DNA of 64,000 bases, from NCBI RefSeq assembly GCF_016599145.1, contig NZ_JAENKO010000020.1, positions 1-64,000 of the forward strand, written 5' to 3'. The notes beneath the pieces were generated by a model. It had not been told where the DNA came from, searched no databases, and was given only the letters and a program-made list of their open reading frames with translations. The DNA comes from Tomitella cavernea. Its GTDB lineage: Bacteria; Actinomycetota; Actinomycetes; Mycobacteriales; Mycobacteriaceae. Below, piece after piece: positions 1 to 8,954 of the stretch; within the stretch, counting starts at the first letter, position 1, and each line of letters starts with the position of its first letter. Position numbers and translations under genes: made by a program.

Positions 1-1303
1 CCCCCGGATCCGCGCCCGGCCCGGGCGCGGGCGCCGGCTCGGCGGGGCGGCACACCGGCAGGAGCTCGGTCCGCACCAACTGGCCGATCTGCTGCTGCGC
101 GTTCTCCAGACTGCCGCCGGGCAGGCCGGAGCGCACCTGCTCCCGCGCGGCGGGCTGCAGGTCGTCGATGGTGAGCACGTCGCAGTCCGCGGGGTCGGCG
201 TCGGGCGCCACGAGCTGCAGGGTGCCCTCGTCGTTGACGCACCCCACCTGCTGCACGCTCTGCATCGAGATGCCGAGGACGCTGCCGGGCACCCCACGGT
301 GCACTGCGACCAGGCCGTCGGATTCGCCCACGTAGTAGCTGCTGCGGATCCACATGACCGCCACGGTGACGCCGATGCCCGCGAGGACGATGAGCAGCGC
401 CGCGCCGAACCCGATGCGCCCCCAGCGCCGCTTCGCCGCCGGGGGCGGCTGGGTCGCGAGGACCCTGCGCGGTTTGGCGGCCGGCGGGCGCATCGCCGCA
501 GCGCGCCCCGCCGAGGTGTCCGGGGGAGGATCATCGTCCTCCTCGTCCGACGCCGCCCCGGCGACGATCGGACGGCTCTGCCCGTAGTCGAGGTCGATCA
601 CGTCGGCGACGACGACGGTGATGTTGTCCGGCCCGCCGCTGCGCAGGGCCAGTTCGATGAGACGGTCCGCGCATTCGCGGTGATCGCCCTGGCGCATGGT
701 GTCCGCAATGGTCTCGGCGCTGACGACGTCGGACAGCCCGTCCGAGCACAGCAGGTAGCGGTCGCCCGCGCGCGACTCGCGCATGGTCAGCGTGGGCTCG
801 ATGTCGTTACCGGTGAGCGCGCGCATGATCATCGAACGCTGCGGATGCGTCTTGGCCTGCTCGGCGGTGATGCGTCCCTGGTCGACGAGCGATTGCACGA
901 AGGTGTCGTCGCGGGTGATCTGCGTGAGCTGGTCGTCGCGCAGCAGGTAGCCGCGGGAATCGCCGATGTGCACCAGGCCCAGGCGGCTGCCGGCGAACAG
1001 GATCGCGGTGAGGGTGGTGCCCATGCCCTCGAGCTCGGGCTCCTCGTCCACGTGGTCGGCGATGGCCTCGTTGCCCGCCCGCGTGGCCTCCTCCAGCATG
1101 CCGAGGATGTCCCCGCCCGGATCGTCGTCGTCCAGAGGCGCGAGCGCCGCGATGATGAGCTGGGAGGCCACCTCGCCGGCGGCGTGCCCGCCCATGCCGT
1201 CGGCCAGGGCCAGCAGCCGTGCGCCCGCGTAGACGGAGTCCTCGTTGTTGCCGCGCACCAAGCCGCGGTCGCTGCGTGCGGCGTACTTGAGTACCAGTGT
1301 CAC
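1..1303 (-). CDS. pstP: PstP-type PP2C serine/threonine phosphatase (3' end outside window)
   Basis: Metal-dependent phosphatase that reverses PknA/PknB phosphorylation at the membrane. The frame read leftward from GTG at 1303 stays open to the window edge, giving about 434 residues against roughly 510 in M. tuberculosis PstP. Visible PP2C motifs: RSDRGLVRGNNED near residue 10, the metal-binding ADGMGGHAAGE near residue 34, GMGTTLTAI, HIGDSRGYLL, CSDGLSDVVS and GGPDNITVVV. A Pro/Ala-rich linker leads to one membrane helix at about residues 296-318, followed by an extracytoplasmic part. The start GTG overlaps the fhaB stop (GTGA), so the two are translationally coupled. The order fhaA-fhaB-pstP matches the mycobacterial pknAB-rodA-pbpA locus, which should continue left of the window. 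Confidence 0.95.
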   Translation of the reverse strand, partial: MTLVLKYAARSDRGLVRGNNEDSVYAGARLLALADGMGGHAAGEVASQLIIAALAPLDDDDPGGDILGMLEEATRAGNEAIADHVDEEPELEGMGTTLTAILFAGSRLGLVHIGDSRGYLLRDDQLTQITRDDTFVQSLVDQGRITAEQAKTHPQRSMIMRALTGNDIEPTLTMRESRAGDRYLLCSDGLSDVVSAETIADTMRQGDHRECADRLIELALRSGGPDNITVVVADVIDLDYGQSRPIVAGAASDEEDDDPPPDTSAGRAAAMRPPAAKPRRVLATQPPPAAKRRWGRIGFGAALLIVLAGIGVTVAVMWIRSSYYVGESDGLVAVHRGVPGSVLGISMQSVQQVGCVNDEGTLQLVAPDADPADCDVLTIDDLQPAAREQVRSGLPGGSLENAQQQIGQLVRTELLPVCRPAEPAPAPGPGADPG

Positions 1304-1764
1304 GAGCGCAACTCGATGACGGTTTTGCCGATGCGCACCGGAGTACCCAACGGGACGGGCGTGGCGGTGGTGACCTTCACACGGTCCAGATAGGTGCCGT
1401 TGGTGGAGCCCAAGTCCTCCACGTACCACTCCGCGCCGCGCGGCGACAGACGTGCATGCCGGGCCGAGGAGTAGTCGTCGGTGAGCACGAGAGTGGAATC
1501 ATCGGCCCGGCCGATGAGCACCGGCTGCGTACCGAGCGTGATCCGCGTGCCGGCCAGCGCGCCCTGGGTGACCACGAGATACTTGGCGACTTTGGCGCGC
1601 CGGCCGCTGATGCGCGCGGGCTTGACCGGGTACCGGGCGCTGGAGAAGCGGGAGCCGGAGGCGGCGTAGACGTCGGTGCGGAGCACGCGGAGGACCGCCC
1701 ACACGAACAGCCACAGGAGCAGCAGGAAGCCGCCACGCGTCAGTTGCAGCACCAGGGCTTGCAC
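1300..1764 (-). CDS. fhaB: FhaB/FipA forkhead-associated protein
   Basis: Small membrane-anchored protein that binds phosphothreonine peptides and belongs to the septum and wall-synthesis signalling module. 154 residues: an N-terminal hydrophobic helix (about 10-28), a basic linker, then a C-terminal FHA domain (about 62-154) with the phosphopeptide-binding signatures GRADDSTLVL, SSARHARL and DLGSTNGTYLD. Start GTG at 1764 is preceded by AGGAGG at normal spacing. The stop overlaps the pstP start by four bases. About 280 bases separate it from fhaA, so it may have its own promoter in addition to read-through. Confidence 0.95.
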   Translation of the reverse strand: MQALVLQLTRGGFLLLLWLFVWAVLRVLRTDVYAASGSRFSSARYPVKPARISGRRAKVAKYLVVTQGALAGTRITLGTQPVLIGRADDSTLVLTDDYSSARHARLSPRGAEWYVEDLGSTNGTYLDRVKVTTATPVPLGTPVRIGKTVIELRS

Positions 1765-2046
1765 GGTGGTCCACCTCCTGGAGGTTCGGCGGGTGCGGGC
1801 ACCCGGGGTTCTTGCGGGCAGTGCAGTCGGGGGTCTGCATCGTCGGGGTTGCGTCGTCAGTAGGGCACGGCCGGTACGGGCGGCGCAGATCGCAGCCTAC
1901 TGGCCGGAACCGCGGTCCGGGCGCGGAGCAGGAGCCCGCGCCGGTCGCGTGCGCCACCGAGAGATCATCGTACTTGTGCGGCCGGGCATCCCGCCCGTCT
2001 CATCGGCGTATCTGCTCGCGACCTGCGGCGATGGTGCGATACGTGA
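1765..2046. other. fhaA-fhaB intergenic region
   Basis: About 280 bases without a convincing gene on either strand. Apart from the fhaB Shine-Dalgarno (ccaggagg, just upstream of 1764) no clear promoter, hairpin or small RNA was seen. It is longer than a typical gap inside this operon, so a promoter for fhaB-pstP is possible. Confidence 0.4.
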
Positions 2047-3447
2047 TCAGTGGAACTGCACTGCGATGTCCGTGTGGCCCACGCGGATGATGTCGCCGTG
2101 CGCCAGTTGCCACTCGGTGACCGGATTGCCGTTGACGACGGTGCCGTTGGTGGAGCCCAGGTCCACGAGCAGCGCCACCGCCCCGTCCCACTGGACGTCT
2201 GCGTGCTGCCGGGACACTCCGGTGTCCGGGACCCGGAAGTGCGAGGCCTGGCCGCGGCCGATCACATTGGATCCTTGACGCAGGTCGAAGGTGCGGCCGC
2301 TGCCGTCGTCGAGCACGAGCCGAACACCGAGGGTGCGCGGTTGGGACCACGCACCGTAACCGCCCGTCTGCGGATAGCCCTGCTGCTGGTAACTCTGTGT
2401 GTGATCCTGCGGCGGGTACACCGCCCGGGGGTCGGATTCCTGCCGGCCGTAGTCCCGGGGGTCGGGGCTCTGTTGAGGTTGAGCATATCCTTGCGATCCG
2501 TAGCCCTGCGGCGGCTGCGCCGGGGCGCCGTAGCCGGGTGACGCGTAGCCCCGGGGGGCGTGGTCCTGCGGCTCGTAGTCCTGGTGCGGGTAGTCCTGGT
2601 GCGGGTACTCGTAGTCCTGGGACGGGTAGGCGGGCCGGTCTCGGTACTGTCGGCCGCCGAACTCCCGTCCGGAGTAGTCCTGCCCGGTGTCCGGCCGCCC
2701 GGCGTTGCGCCCCTGCTCATAGTACGGGGCCGGAGGGCCGGCCTGCCCGGGGTCGCGGTCGCGGCCGTAGCCCGGACCGCCCCACGCGCTGTAGGCCTCG
2801 CCGCCGTACACGGGCGGGTGACCGCCCCGTCCTGGGAGGTCGTGCGGAGGTTGCTGCTCGGCCCCGGGCGCCTCGCCGCGTCGCGCGGGGGCGGCGTCGG
2901 GCGGCGGCGCCGGGGAGGCGGTGAGCCGGCCCTCGTTGTGCGCACGGTAGCGCTCTGACGGCAGGCTGCTGTCCGACACTCCGGGCTCCTCTCGAGGTGC
3001 CTGGGGCCGCTGCGTGGAGTCCGCACCGCGCTGCGGTGCCTGGCCGGGCACCGGATCCGAGGAGACGGAGAAGCCGGAGTCCGGGTTGATCGAACTCTGC
3101 GCCCGGAACTGGCCGGTGTGCAGGTTGGGCGACGACTGCAACTCCACCGACACGTCGCCGTAAGTCTGCCACCCCTGCTCGTCGACGAAGCCGGCGAGAT
3201 GCGTCGCGAACGACCGCAACGTGAGCTCGGCGTCCGCCGTAAGGTTCTGCTCGTCCGAATCGCTCACCGTGAGCACGTAGTGATTGGGGACCACCGGCTG
3301 GTCGCCCTGCATGCGGAGGCCGTCGAACGCCTCCCGGCGCAGCGCGGCCTCGACCTCCGCCGGCATGATCTTGCCGCCGAACACCCGCGCGAAGGCGTCG
3401 TCCACGGCGCCCTCCAACCTGCGCTCGAAGCGTTGCACAAACCCCAC
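2047..3447 (-). CDS. fhaA: FhaA: DUF3662 plus FHA domain protein
   Basis: Cytoplasmic phosphothreonine-binding protein, a PknB substrate that in mycobacteria binds the pseudokinase domain of MviN/MurJ and tunes peptidoglycan precursor export. 466 residues. Residues 1-115 are the DUF3662 domain (FERRLEGAVDDAFARVFGG start; VVPNHYVLTVSDSD). Residues about 120-375 are a low-complexity Pro/Gln/Tyr/Gly/Asp linker with tandem DYPHQ-like units. Residues about 375-466 form an FHA domain (NVIGRGQASHFRVPD, GVSRQHADV, LGSTNGTVVN). Start GTG at 3447 follows a GAGGAGG ribosome site. It is the first gene of the minus-strand signalling operon and is separated from the divergent tRNA-Leu by about 220 bases. 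Confidence 0.95.
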   Translation of the reverse strand: MGFVQRFERRLEGAVDDAFARVFGGKIMPAEVEAALRREAFDGLRMQGDQPVVPNHYVLTVSDSDEQNLTADAELTLRSFATHLAGFVDEQGWQTYGDVSVELQSSPNLHTGQFRAQSSINPDSGFSVSSDPVPGQAPQRGADSTQRPQAPREEPGVSDSSLPSERYRAHNEGRLTASPAPPPDAAPARRGEAPGAEQQPPHDLPGRGGHPPVYGGEAYSAWGGPGYGRDRDPGQAGPPAPYYEQGRNAGRPDTGQDYSGREFGGRQYRDRPAYPSQDYEYPHQDYPHQDYEPQDHAPRGYASPGYGAPAQPPQGYGSQGYAQPQQSPDPRDYGRQESDPRAVYPPQDHTQSYQQQGYPQTGGYGAWSQPRTLGVRLVLDDGSGRTFDLRQGSNVIGRGQASHFRVPDTGVSRQHADVQWDGAVALLVDLGSTNGTVVNGNPVTEWQLAHGDIIRVGHTDIAVQFH

Positions 3448-3623
3448 CGACTGCCTCCTCTCCCGCCGCGCGGCGTAACCACAGTGAGCAGGAGCGGGGA
3501 CTCCTGACCATTAGAGGATACTGGGCGGGTACTGCTACACCGGTCCATATGGCCTGTCAACCATTGTCGCCGCATCTCGGGCCGCGCGCATCGATGCAGA
3601 TCACACGTGTGTGAACAGGGGAT

Positions 3624-3653
3624 TTGAGGGCCTGCGAGACGCCGTGCTAGTCT
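3624..3653 (+). promoter_or_regulatory. Candidate sigma70-type promoter of tRNA-Leu
   Basis: TTGAGG (3624-3629), an 18-base spacer and TAGTCT (3648-3653) place a start near 3660, a few bases before the mature tRNA 5' end. Only hexamer similarity supports it. Confidence 0.4.
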
Positions 3654-3667
3654 CGACCGCGTTGCTC

Positions 3668-3750
3668 GGGCGAGTGGCGGAATGGCAGACGCGCTGGCTT
3701 CAGGTGCCAGTGTCCTTCGGGACGTGGGGGTTCAAGTCCCCCTTCGCCCA
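3668..3750 (+). tRNA. leuT: tRNA-Leu (anticodon CAG)
   Basis: Acceptor GGGCGAG pairs with TTCGCCC. The anticodon arm is CTGGC-TTCAGGT-GCCAG, giving anticodon CAG, which reads CUG. A long class II variable arm (TGTCCTTCGGGACG) and a T arm GGGGG-TTCAAGT-CCCCC follow, as expected for leucine. The discriminator is A; CCA is not encoded in full. The position next to fhaA matches leuT of M. tuberculosis. Confidence 0.96.
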
Positions 3751-3778
3751 CAGTGTGCGGTTCGCAAAGCCGCGGCAG

Positions 3779-3820
3779 GCGGGATCAGTCAGAGAAACTT
3801 CTGGCTGGTCCCGCTTTTGT
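3779..3820 (+). terminator. Rho-independent terminator of tRNA-Leu
   Basis: A 15-base-pair stem (GCGGGATCAGTCAGA with TCTGGCTGGTCCCGC, two G-U pairs, loop GAAACT) is followed by TTTTGT. This canonical intrinsic terminator lies about 30 bases after the tRNA. Confidence 0.85.
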
Positions 3821-3909
3821 CGCATCCGGGGGCATCGTGACCTTCGAGGATGCGACCGGGAACTTCTCCGGTGGCGGGGCCGACGGGCCGGGCGCCGACT
3901 CGGTCGACC

Positions 3910-4554
3910 TCACTTCCGCCAGAACAGATGGTGCGTCACGCCGCTCGGGCTGGGCACGACGTCCTGGTGGAACCGGTCGAGCAGCACGTCGGGGGACTCC
4001 CATAGCCGGGGCCCGGAGCCGAGCTTCATCGGCGCGACCGCCACGTGCAAAGTGTCGATGAGGTCGGCGTCGAGGAACTGCCGGATGATCGTGGCCCCGC
4101 CGCCGAGGCGGACGTCCTTGCCCTGTGCCGCCTCCTTCGCCTGGTCAAGCACTGCTGCCGGGTCGCCGCCGACGAAGCGGAACGCGGTGTCGGAGAGCGT
4201 GAACGACGGGCGGCTGTAGTGCGTCATGACGAACACCGGAGTGTGGAACGGAGGCTCGTCGCCCCACCATCCTTGCCACTCGTGGTCCAGCCAGGGCCCG
4301 CGCTGCGGTCCGAACTTGTTGCGGCCCATGATCTCCGCGCCGATATTGCGGGCGTAGTCGCGGGTGAAATAGTCGTCCAGGCCTCGGCTGCCGGGTTCGG
4401 AGCGGTTGATGGGTGGGTGGTCGGTGGCGAAGGCCCAAGCGAGCAACTTCTCCGGATCGGCATGCCCGAACGGTTGCTCAAGGCTCTGCCCCTCGCCGGC
4501 GCTGAACCCGTCACTGGAAACGGTGAAGTTCTGGACTCGCAACGACTGGCTCAT
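3910..4554 (-). CDS. RibD C-terminal / dihydrofolate reductase-like protein
   Basis: 214 residues of the dihydrofolate reductase fold found in the RibD reductase domain: EIMGRNKFGP, TPVFVMTHYSRP, VRLGGGATIIRQFLDADLIDTLHVAVAPMKLGSG compressed to the family motif GGATIIRQFL. Members use NAD(P)H to reduce pteridine- or flavin-precursor-like substrates. No substrate can be named here. It stands alone on the minus strand about 90 bases before the DsbA-like gene's stop. The insertion with the WLDHEWQGWWGDEPPFHTP segment is typical of the stand-alone actinobacterial branch. Confidence 0.85.
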   Translation of the reverse strand: MSQSLRVQNFTVSSDGFSAGEGQSLEQPFGHADPEKLLAWAFATDHPPINRSEPGSRGLDDYFTRDYARNIGAEIMGRNKFGPQRGPWLDHEWQGWWGDEPPFHTPVFVMTHYSRPSFTLSDTAFRFVGGDPAAVLDQAKEAAQGKDVRLGGGATIIRQFLDADLIDTLHVAVAPMKLGSGPRLWESPDVLLDRFHQDVVPSPSGVTHHLFWRK

Positions 4555-4642
4555 GCCGATCCTCCCGTTTCGCGCTTACTGACCAGTGGATGATGGGTGG
4601 ACCGGACCGGCCGGGAAGAATCATCGGCGCCCCTACTGCAGC

Positions 4643-5272
4643 TCACCCCACGTCTGGTGCGCCGCTCCGTGGCCGCTTGATCTGGGAGAACGCGCCAGCA
4701 TGCCCCAAGGCGGTCACCGCGTCGAACAATGAGGCCGCCTCATCGGAGCCCGGGATCGACATGAGTACCGGGCCGAAAAACGCGGTGCCGTCGATCGACA
4801 CGATCGGGCTGCCGCCGGTGTCGCCGAGCGCCCGCTGCCCCGCTGCGTGCGAGCGTTCAACGTAGTCATCGTACGAGGAATCCTCCATCGCGTCGGCCAG
4901 AGTGGGGTCTGCTCCGCATTCAGCCAATGCCGCGGAGGCCAGATCATGGTCCATTTGCTGCGCTCGGCGGTGGTATCGCTCGCCCATCGCCGTATACACC
5001 GTGCTGAGCAGGTCTCCGTCCTGCTCCTGCGCGACCGCTGCGAGCAACCGGCCGGCGGCTCGCGAATCCGCCATCTCCGCAGTTTCCTCCTCGCCCATGT
5101 TTTTGCCGGCGTTGAGCACGGCCAGGCTCATCAGATGCCAACGCAGCTCGACCCGGCGTCGCTGGGCGGCCGTCGCCAGCCACCGCGTGGTCACCCAGGT
5201 GTACGGGCACACGGGGTCGAACCACACGTCGACGACCACTGTGCGTTGCGCGCCGCTCTCTGCGTCGGTCAT
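4643..5272 (-). CDS. DsbA-family protein of the mycothiol-dependent nitroreductase (Rv2466c-like) group
   Basis: 209 residues with a thioredoxin fold and helical insert. The family features DVWFDPVCPYTWVTTRW, LYTAMGER-like STVYTAMGER, GGSPIVSIDGTAFFGPVL and the basic C terminus IKRPRSG are present. M. tuberculosis Rv2466c carries CPWC, whereas this protein has CPYT, so only the first, nucleophilic cysteine remains; it could still form a mixed disulfide with mycothiol. Start ATG at 5272 was chosen because homology begins at VVVDVWFDP. The frame is open upstream to 5383, but that extension is Arg-rich and has no family similarity. Confidence 0.85.
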   Translation of the reverse strand: MTDAESGAQRTVVVDVWFDPVCPYTWVTTRWLATAAQRRRVELRWHLMSLAVLNAGKNMGEEETAEMADSRAAGRLLAAVAQEQDGDLLSTVYTAMGERYHRRAQQMDHDLASAALAECGADPTLADAMEDSSYDDYVERSHAAGQRALGDTGGSPIVSIDGTAFFGPVLMSIPGSDEAASLFDAVTALGHAGAFSQIKRPRSGAPDVG

Positions 5273-5419
5273 ATCCTTCACCCGCTTTCTGCGTCGCGCC
5301 GGCCGTCTCCGGCGCGTCAACGGAGTTTTGCCGAGTTCCCGCCCCGCCAAACCACCGCCACCACGGTGTGACCGGGGCCTCATGGTCGACCGCGCGGCCG
5401 GTGCTTTACGCTGCGGAAT

Positions 5420-6196
5420 ATGGAGATCAGGGGAGCTAGTGCAATCGTCACCGGCGGCGCTTCAGGAATCGGCGCGGCCACCGCCCGCCGGCTGGCCGCG
5501 CGCGGCGCCAAGGTGGTCGTCGCGGACCTCAACGCGGAGGCCGGGCAGAAGCTCGCGCAGGAGATCGACGGCGTGTTCGCCTCGGTCGACGTCACCGACA
5601 CCGCGCAGATTGAGGCCGCAGTCAACACGGCCGTCGAGCTGGCGCCGCTGAAGGCGCTGGTAAACTCGGCCGGCATCGGCTCGGCGCAGCGCACCATCGG
5701 CCGCGACGGCGAGTTCGCCTCCGCGCACAACATCGACGTGTACAAGAAGGTCATCGCCATCAACTTGATCGGCACCTTCGATGCCGTGCGCCTGGCCGCC
5801 ACCGCGATGAGCCGCAACGACCCGGGCGAGGACAAAGACCGCGGCGCCATCGTCAACCTGGCTTCGGTGGCCGCGTTCGACGGCCAGATCGGGCAGGCGG
5901 CCTATTCGTCGTCCAAGGGCGGCGTCGTCGGCATGACTTTGCCGGTGGCGCGCGACCTGTCCGCGGCGGGGATCCGCCTCAACACCATCGCGCCGGGCCT
6001 CATCGACACCCCCATCTACGGCAGCGGCCCGGAGTCGGACGCGTTCAAGGCCAAGCTGGGCGAGAGCGTGCTGTTCCCCAAGCGCCTCGGCGTGCCGGAC
6101 GAGCTGGCTTCGATGGTCGAGGAACTGCTCACCAATTCGTACATGAACGCCGAGGTGGTCCGGGTGGATGGCGGCATCCGGATGCCGCCGAAGTGA
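5420..6196 (+). CDS. SDR family 3-hydroxyacyl-CoA dehydrogenase (HSD17B10-like)
   Basis: 258-residue classical SDR. NAD-binding TGGASGIG begins at residue 11, VNSAG follows, and the catalytic YSSSK lies near residue 160. Length, the start MEIRGASAIVTGGASGIG and the segment VDVTDTAQIEAAVNTA match the type-2 3-hydroxyacyl-CoA dehydrogenases (mycobacterial Rv1144 type), which oxidise 3-hydroxyacyl-CoA with NAD+. No fatty-acid genes adjoin it: an acetyltransferase follows 22 bases after the stop. Confidence 0.88.
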   Translation: MEIRGASAIVTGGASGIGAATARRLAARGAKVVVADLNAEAGQKLAQEIDGVFASVDVTDTAQIEAAVNTAVELAPLKALVNSAGIGSAQRTIGRDGEFASAHNIDVYKKVIAINLIGTFDAVRLAATAMSRNDPGEDKDRGAIVNLASVAAFDGQIGQAAYSSSKGGVVGMTLPVARDLSAAGIRLNTIAPGLIDTPIYGSGPESDAFKAKLGESVLFPKRLGVPDELASMVEELLTNSYMNAEVVRVDGGIRMPPK

Positions 6197-6218
6197 TCGC
6201 CTGACGCACCCCGACGCG

Positions 6219-6734
6219 ATGCCCGCGACGCAGGGATGGCCGACGCGCGCCGAGACCGCCGCCGATGCGGCGGCGGTCCGGCGCGTTCTGCTGTCCGCAT
6301 TCGATACGGCGGAAGAGGCGGACCTGGTGGACGCGCTGCGGCAGGACCCGGCGTGGATCGACGGGCTGTCGGCGGTGGCGGTGGACGGCGAGGGAGCCGT
6401 CGCCGCCCACGCGCTGCTCACCCGGTGCGCGATCGGGGATCGGCCCGCGGTGTGCCTGGCGCCGTGCTCCGTGCTGCCGGAGCACCAAGGGACCGGCGCG
6501 GGTACGGCGGTGACCCGGGCGGTGCTCGAGGCGGCGCGCCGGCGCGGGGAGAGGTTCGTGACCGTGCTCGGCCACCCTGAATACTATCCGCGGTTCGGCT
6601 TCGAGCGCGCGTCCGCGCACGGCGTGCGGATGCGGGCCGCAGTGCCCGACGACGCGCTGATGGTACTGAGTCTCGACGGCACCGCCGTGCCCGCCGGCGT
6701 CATCCGCTACGCCGCCGCATTCGGCGACATCTGA
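6219..6734 (+). CDS. GNAT N-acetyltransferase (YhbS-like)
   Basis: About 171 residues. The acetyl-CoA-binding motif A of the GNAT fold is seen as LAPCSVLPEHQGTGAGTAV, followed by VLGHPEYYPRFGFERAS, the hallmark of the YhbS/Rv-type subgroup. The frame is open from 6168, inside the SDR gene, but homology starts after ATG 6219, which is the chosen start. Substrate unknown. Confidence 0.85.
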   Translation: MPATQGWPTRAETAADAAAVRRVLLSAFDTAEEADLVDALRQDPAWIDGLSAVAVDGEGAVAAHALLTRCAIGDRPAVCLAPCSVLPEHQGTGAGTAVTRAVLEAARRRGERFVTVLGHPEYYPRFGFERASAHGVRMRAAVPDDALMVLSLDGTAVPAGVIRYAAAFGDI

Positions 6735-6753
6735 CCGGCAGAAAGGAATCGCG

Positions 6754-8100
6754 ATGGGCATGACACGCGGACGGAGCGATCTCGACGACACGGAGCGTCA
6801 GGCACAGATCATCGACGTGTTCGTCGACGCCTTCGGGGAGATGATCGCGGCGGACCCGGACGCGTTCCGCAAGAAGTTCCGCAAGATGGCCGACAACCCG
6901 TTCGCATTCTACCGGGGCTCGGCATGCCTCTTCTACGCCGACATGGCCGACTGCGACGACCCGTGGGCGGACGAGCGGACCGGGCGCATCTGGATCCAGG
7001 GCGACCTGCACGCGGAGAACTTCGGAACGTACATGGACTCCGCCGGCCAGATCGTATTCGACGTCAACGACTTCGACGAGGCGTATCTGGGCGCATTCAC
7101 CTGGGACATCCGGCGGTTCTGCGCGAGCATCGCGCTGCTGGCGCGGCGCAAGGCCATCTCCGACGGCGACATCGCCGCGCTCATCAGGACCTACGTCCGT
7201 GCCTACCTGCGCACCGTCCGCGACTTCGCCCGGGGCCCGCTGCAGGCGGAGGACTTCAAGCTGCACCTGCGCAATACCGAGGGGACCGTCCACGAGGCCC
7301 TCCTGAATGCGCGGACCCGCACCCGCGTGGCGCTGCTGGACCGGAACACGGTGATCGAAGACCATGAACGGCGGTTCGGCCCGGGCAAGGGCGTCCGCCG
7401 GCTGGACGCCGACGAGCACGCGCGCGTGGCGGCCGCGTTCGAGAGGTACCTGGAAACGATCCCCGCCCACAAGCGGTTCCACAGCATCACCTACGCGGTG
7501 AAGGACATCGTGGGCCGCAAGGGTTTCGGCATCGGTTCTGCCGGATTGCCCGCCTACAACATCCTCGTCGAGGGGCAGACGGAGGCGCTCGAGAACGACG
7601 TCATCCTGTCGATGAAGCAGGGGAACATCGCCGCGCCCAGCAGGATCGTGCGCGACACGCACGTCACCGAGTATTTCACCGATCACGGGCACCGCACTGC
7701 GGTGTCGCAGCGTGCGCTGCAGGCCCACGCTGATCCGTGGCTCGGCTACACGGTTCTCGACGGCGTGGGATACGTCGTATCCGAGCTGTCGCCGTACGTG
7801 GACGACTTGGACTGGTCCGACCTGACGGAGCCGGAGGAAATCCGGCCGGTGCTCGGCTACCTGGGCCAATCCACCGCGTGCATGCACTGCGTCTCCGATG
7901 CCGATTCCAATCAGACGCTGGTCGCTTTCCAGAGCGAAGAGGCCATCACCGCGGCGATCGGCGGCCGGGATGACGCGTTCGTCGACGACATGGTGGAGTT
8001 CGGCGCGCACTACGCGCGGCAGGCCCGCAACGACCGCGAATTGTTCGTCGACGCCTTCCGCAACGGCAAGATCCCCGGAATCAATCCGACGGCAAGCTGA
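6754..8100 (+). CDS. DUF2252 protein (kinase-like fold)
   Basis: 448 residues matching DUF2252, a widespread actinobacterial family related to the protein-kinase/choline-kinase fold. Visible: FYRGSACLFYADM, WIQGDLHAENFGTY (a catalytic-loop-like H-x-E/N-F motif), VFDVNDFDEAYLGAFTWD and a C-terminal helical part. No biochemical role is established. Start ATG follows GAAAGGAATCGCG. It is monocistronic or co-transcribed with the acetyltransferase 19 bases upstream. Confidence 0.9.
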   Translation: MGMTRGRSDLDDTERQAQIIDVFVDAFGEMIAADPDAFRKKFRKMADNPFAFYRGSACLFYADMADCDDPWADERTGRIWIQGDLHAENFGTYMDSAGQIVFDVNDFDEAYLGAFTWDIRRFCASIALLARRKAISDGDIAALIRTYVRAYLRTVRDFARGPLQAEDFKLHLRNTEGTVHEALLNARTRTRVALLDRNTVIEDHERRFGPGKGVRRLDADEHARVAAAFERYLETIPAHKRFHSITYAVKDIVGRKGFGIGSAGLPAYNILVEGQTEALENDVILSMKQGNIAAPSRIVRDTHVTEYFTDHGHRTAVSQRALQAHADPWLGYTVLDGVGYVVSELSPYVDDLDWSDLTEPEEIRPVLGYLGQSTACMHCVSDADSNQTLVAFQSEEAITAAIGGRDDAFVDDMVEFGAHYARQARNDRELFVDAFRNGKIPGINPTAS

Positions 8101-8198
8101 CCGGAGCCGGTGCGGGTGGGCGACCATGGCACCATGAACACTCCCGTGCCGGGCGCCTGTTCTGCGCGCCACCTGCATCGCCCCCCGGGCGGCCCCCG

Positions 8199-8867
8199 AT
8201 GAACAGCCCCCGCAAGACGGAGATCGCCACTGCGAGTGCGCTGGCCGGACTCGCCGGTTTCGTCGACGCCGTCGGCTTCATGAAGATCGGCGGCTACTTC
8301 GTGGCCTTCATGAGCGGCAACACCACGCTCGCGGGGGTATCGCTGGCCGAGGGGCGGTTCCACGACTTCGGATTGGCGGCCGGGCTGGTGATCACGTTCG
8401 TGCTGGGGGTGATCGCCGGCTCGTTGCTCGGACGCAGTGTGGGCGGTGACGGCCTACCGCACCGGCGCCGGATGTCGGTGGTGCTGACGGCGGTGGCCGT
8501 GATCCTGTTGGCGGCCGTGCTTGCGGAGCAGTCGACCACCACCGCCGTCGCCGTGGCCCCGCTGCTGGCCTTGGCCATGGGTGTGGAGAACGCGGTGTTC
8601 GAGCACGACGGCAAGGTCACCATCGGACTCACCTACATGACGGGCACGCTCGTGAAACTGGGTCAGAGCATCGCAGCGCTCATAGCCCGCGAACCGGCAT
8701 CGCCGTGGCGCCGGTATCTGACTTTGTGGGGCGGCCTCGGTGCGGGGACGGTGATCGGCGCGGTCTCCTATCTGGCCATCGGGACCGCGGCGCTCTGGCT
8801 CACCGTGGCCGCCGCGGCGATGGCGGGGGCCGCTCTGTGGCTGACACCGACGTTGCAGTTCGAGTAG
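8199..8867 (+). CDS. DUF1275 (YoaK-type) integral membrane protein
   Basis: 222 residues, mostly hydrophobic, with about six membrane helices. The family signature FVDAVGFMKIGGYFVAFMSGN is near the N terminus (quoted to GYFVAFMSGN), with the conserved MGVENAVFEHDGKV and LTYMTGTLVKLGQ later. The family is of unknown function; it is sometimes linked to chromate or amino-acid transport, without proof. Spacing to the next gene is about 90 bases. Confidence 0.9.
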   Translation: MNSPRKTEIATASALAGLAGFVDAVGFMKIGGYFVAFMSGNTTLAGVSLAEGRFHDFGLAAGLVITFVLGVIAGSLLGRSVGGDGLPHRRRMSVVLTAVAVILLAAVLAEQSTTTAVAVAPLLALAMGVENAVFEHDGKVTIGLTYMTGTLVKLGQSIAALIAREPASPWRRYLTLWGGLGAGTVIGAVSYLAIGTAALWLTVAAAAMAGAALWLTPTLQFE

Positions 8868-8954
8868 CGGTTGAGCCCGTCACGCCTCGGAATGTTCCCG
8901 GTGCCGGCGGCGTTCGGCCGGATTGGGGCGAAGCACTCAAAGAGGAGGATTTCG

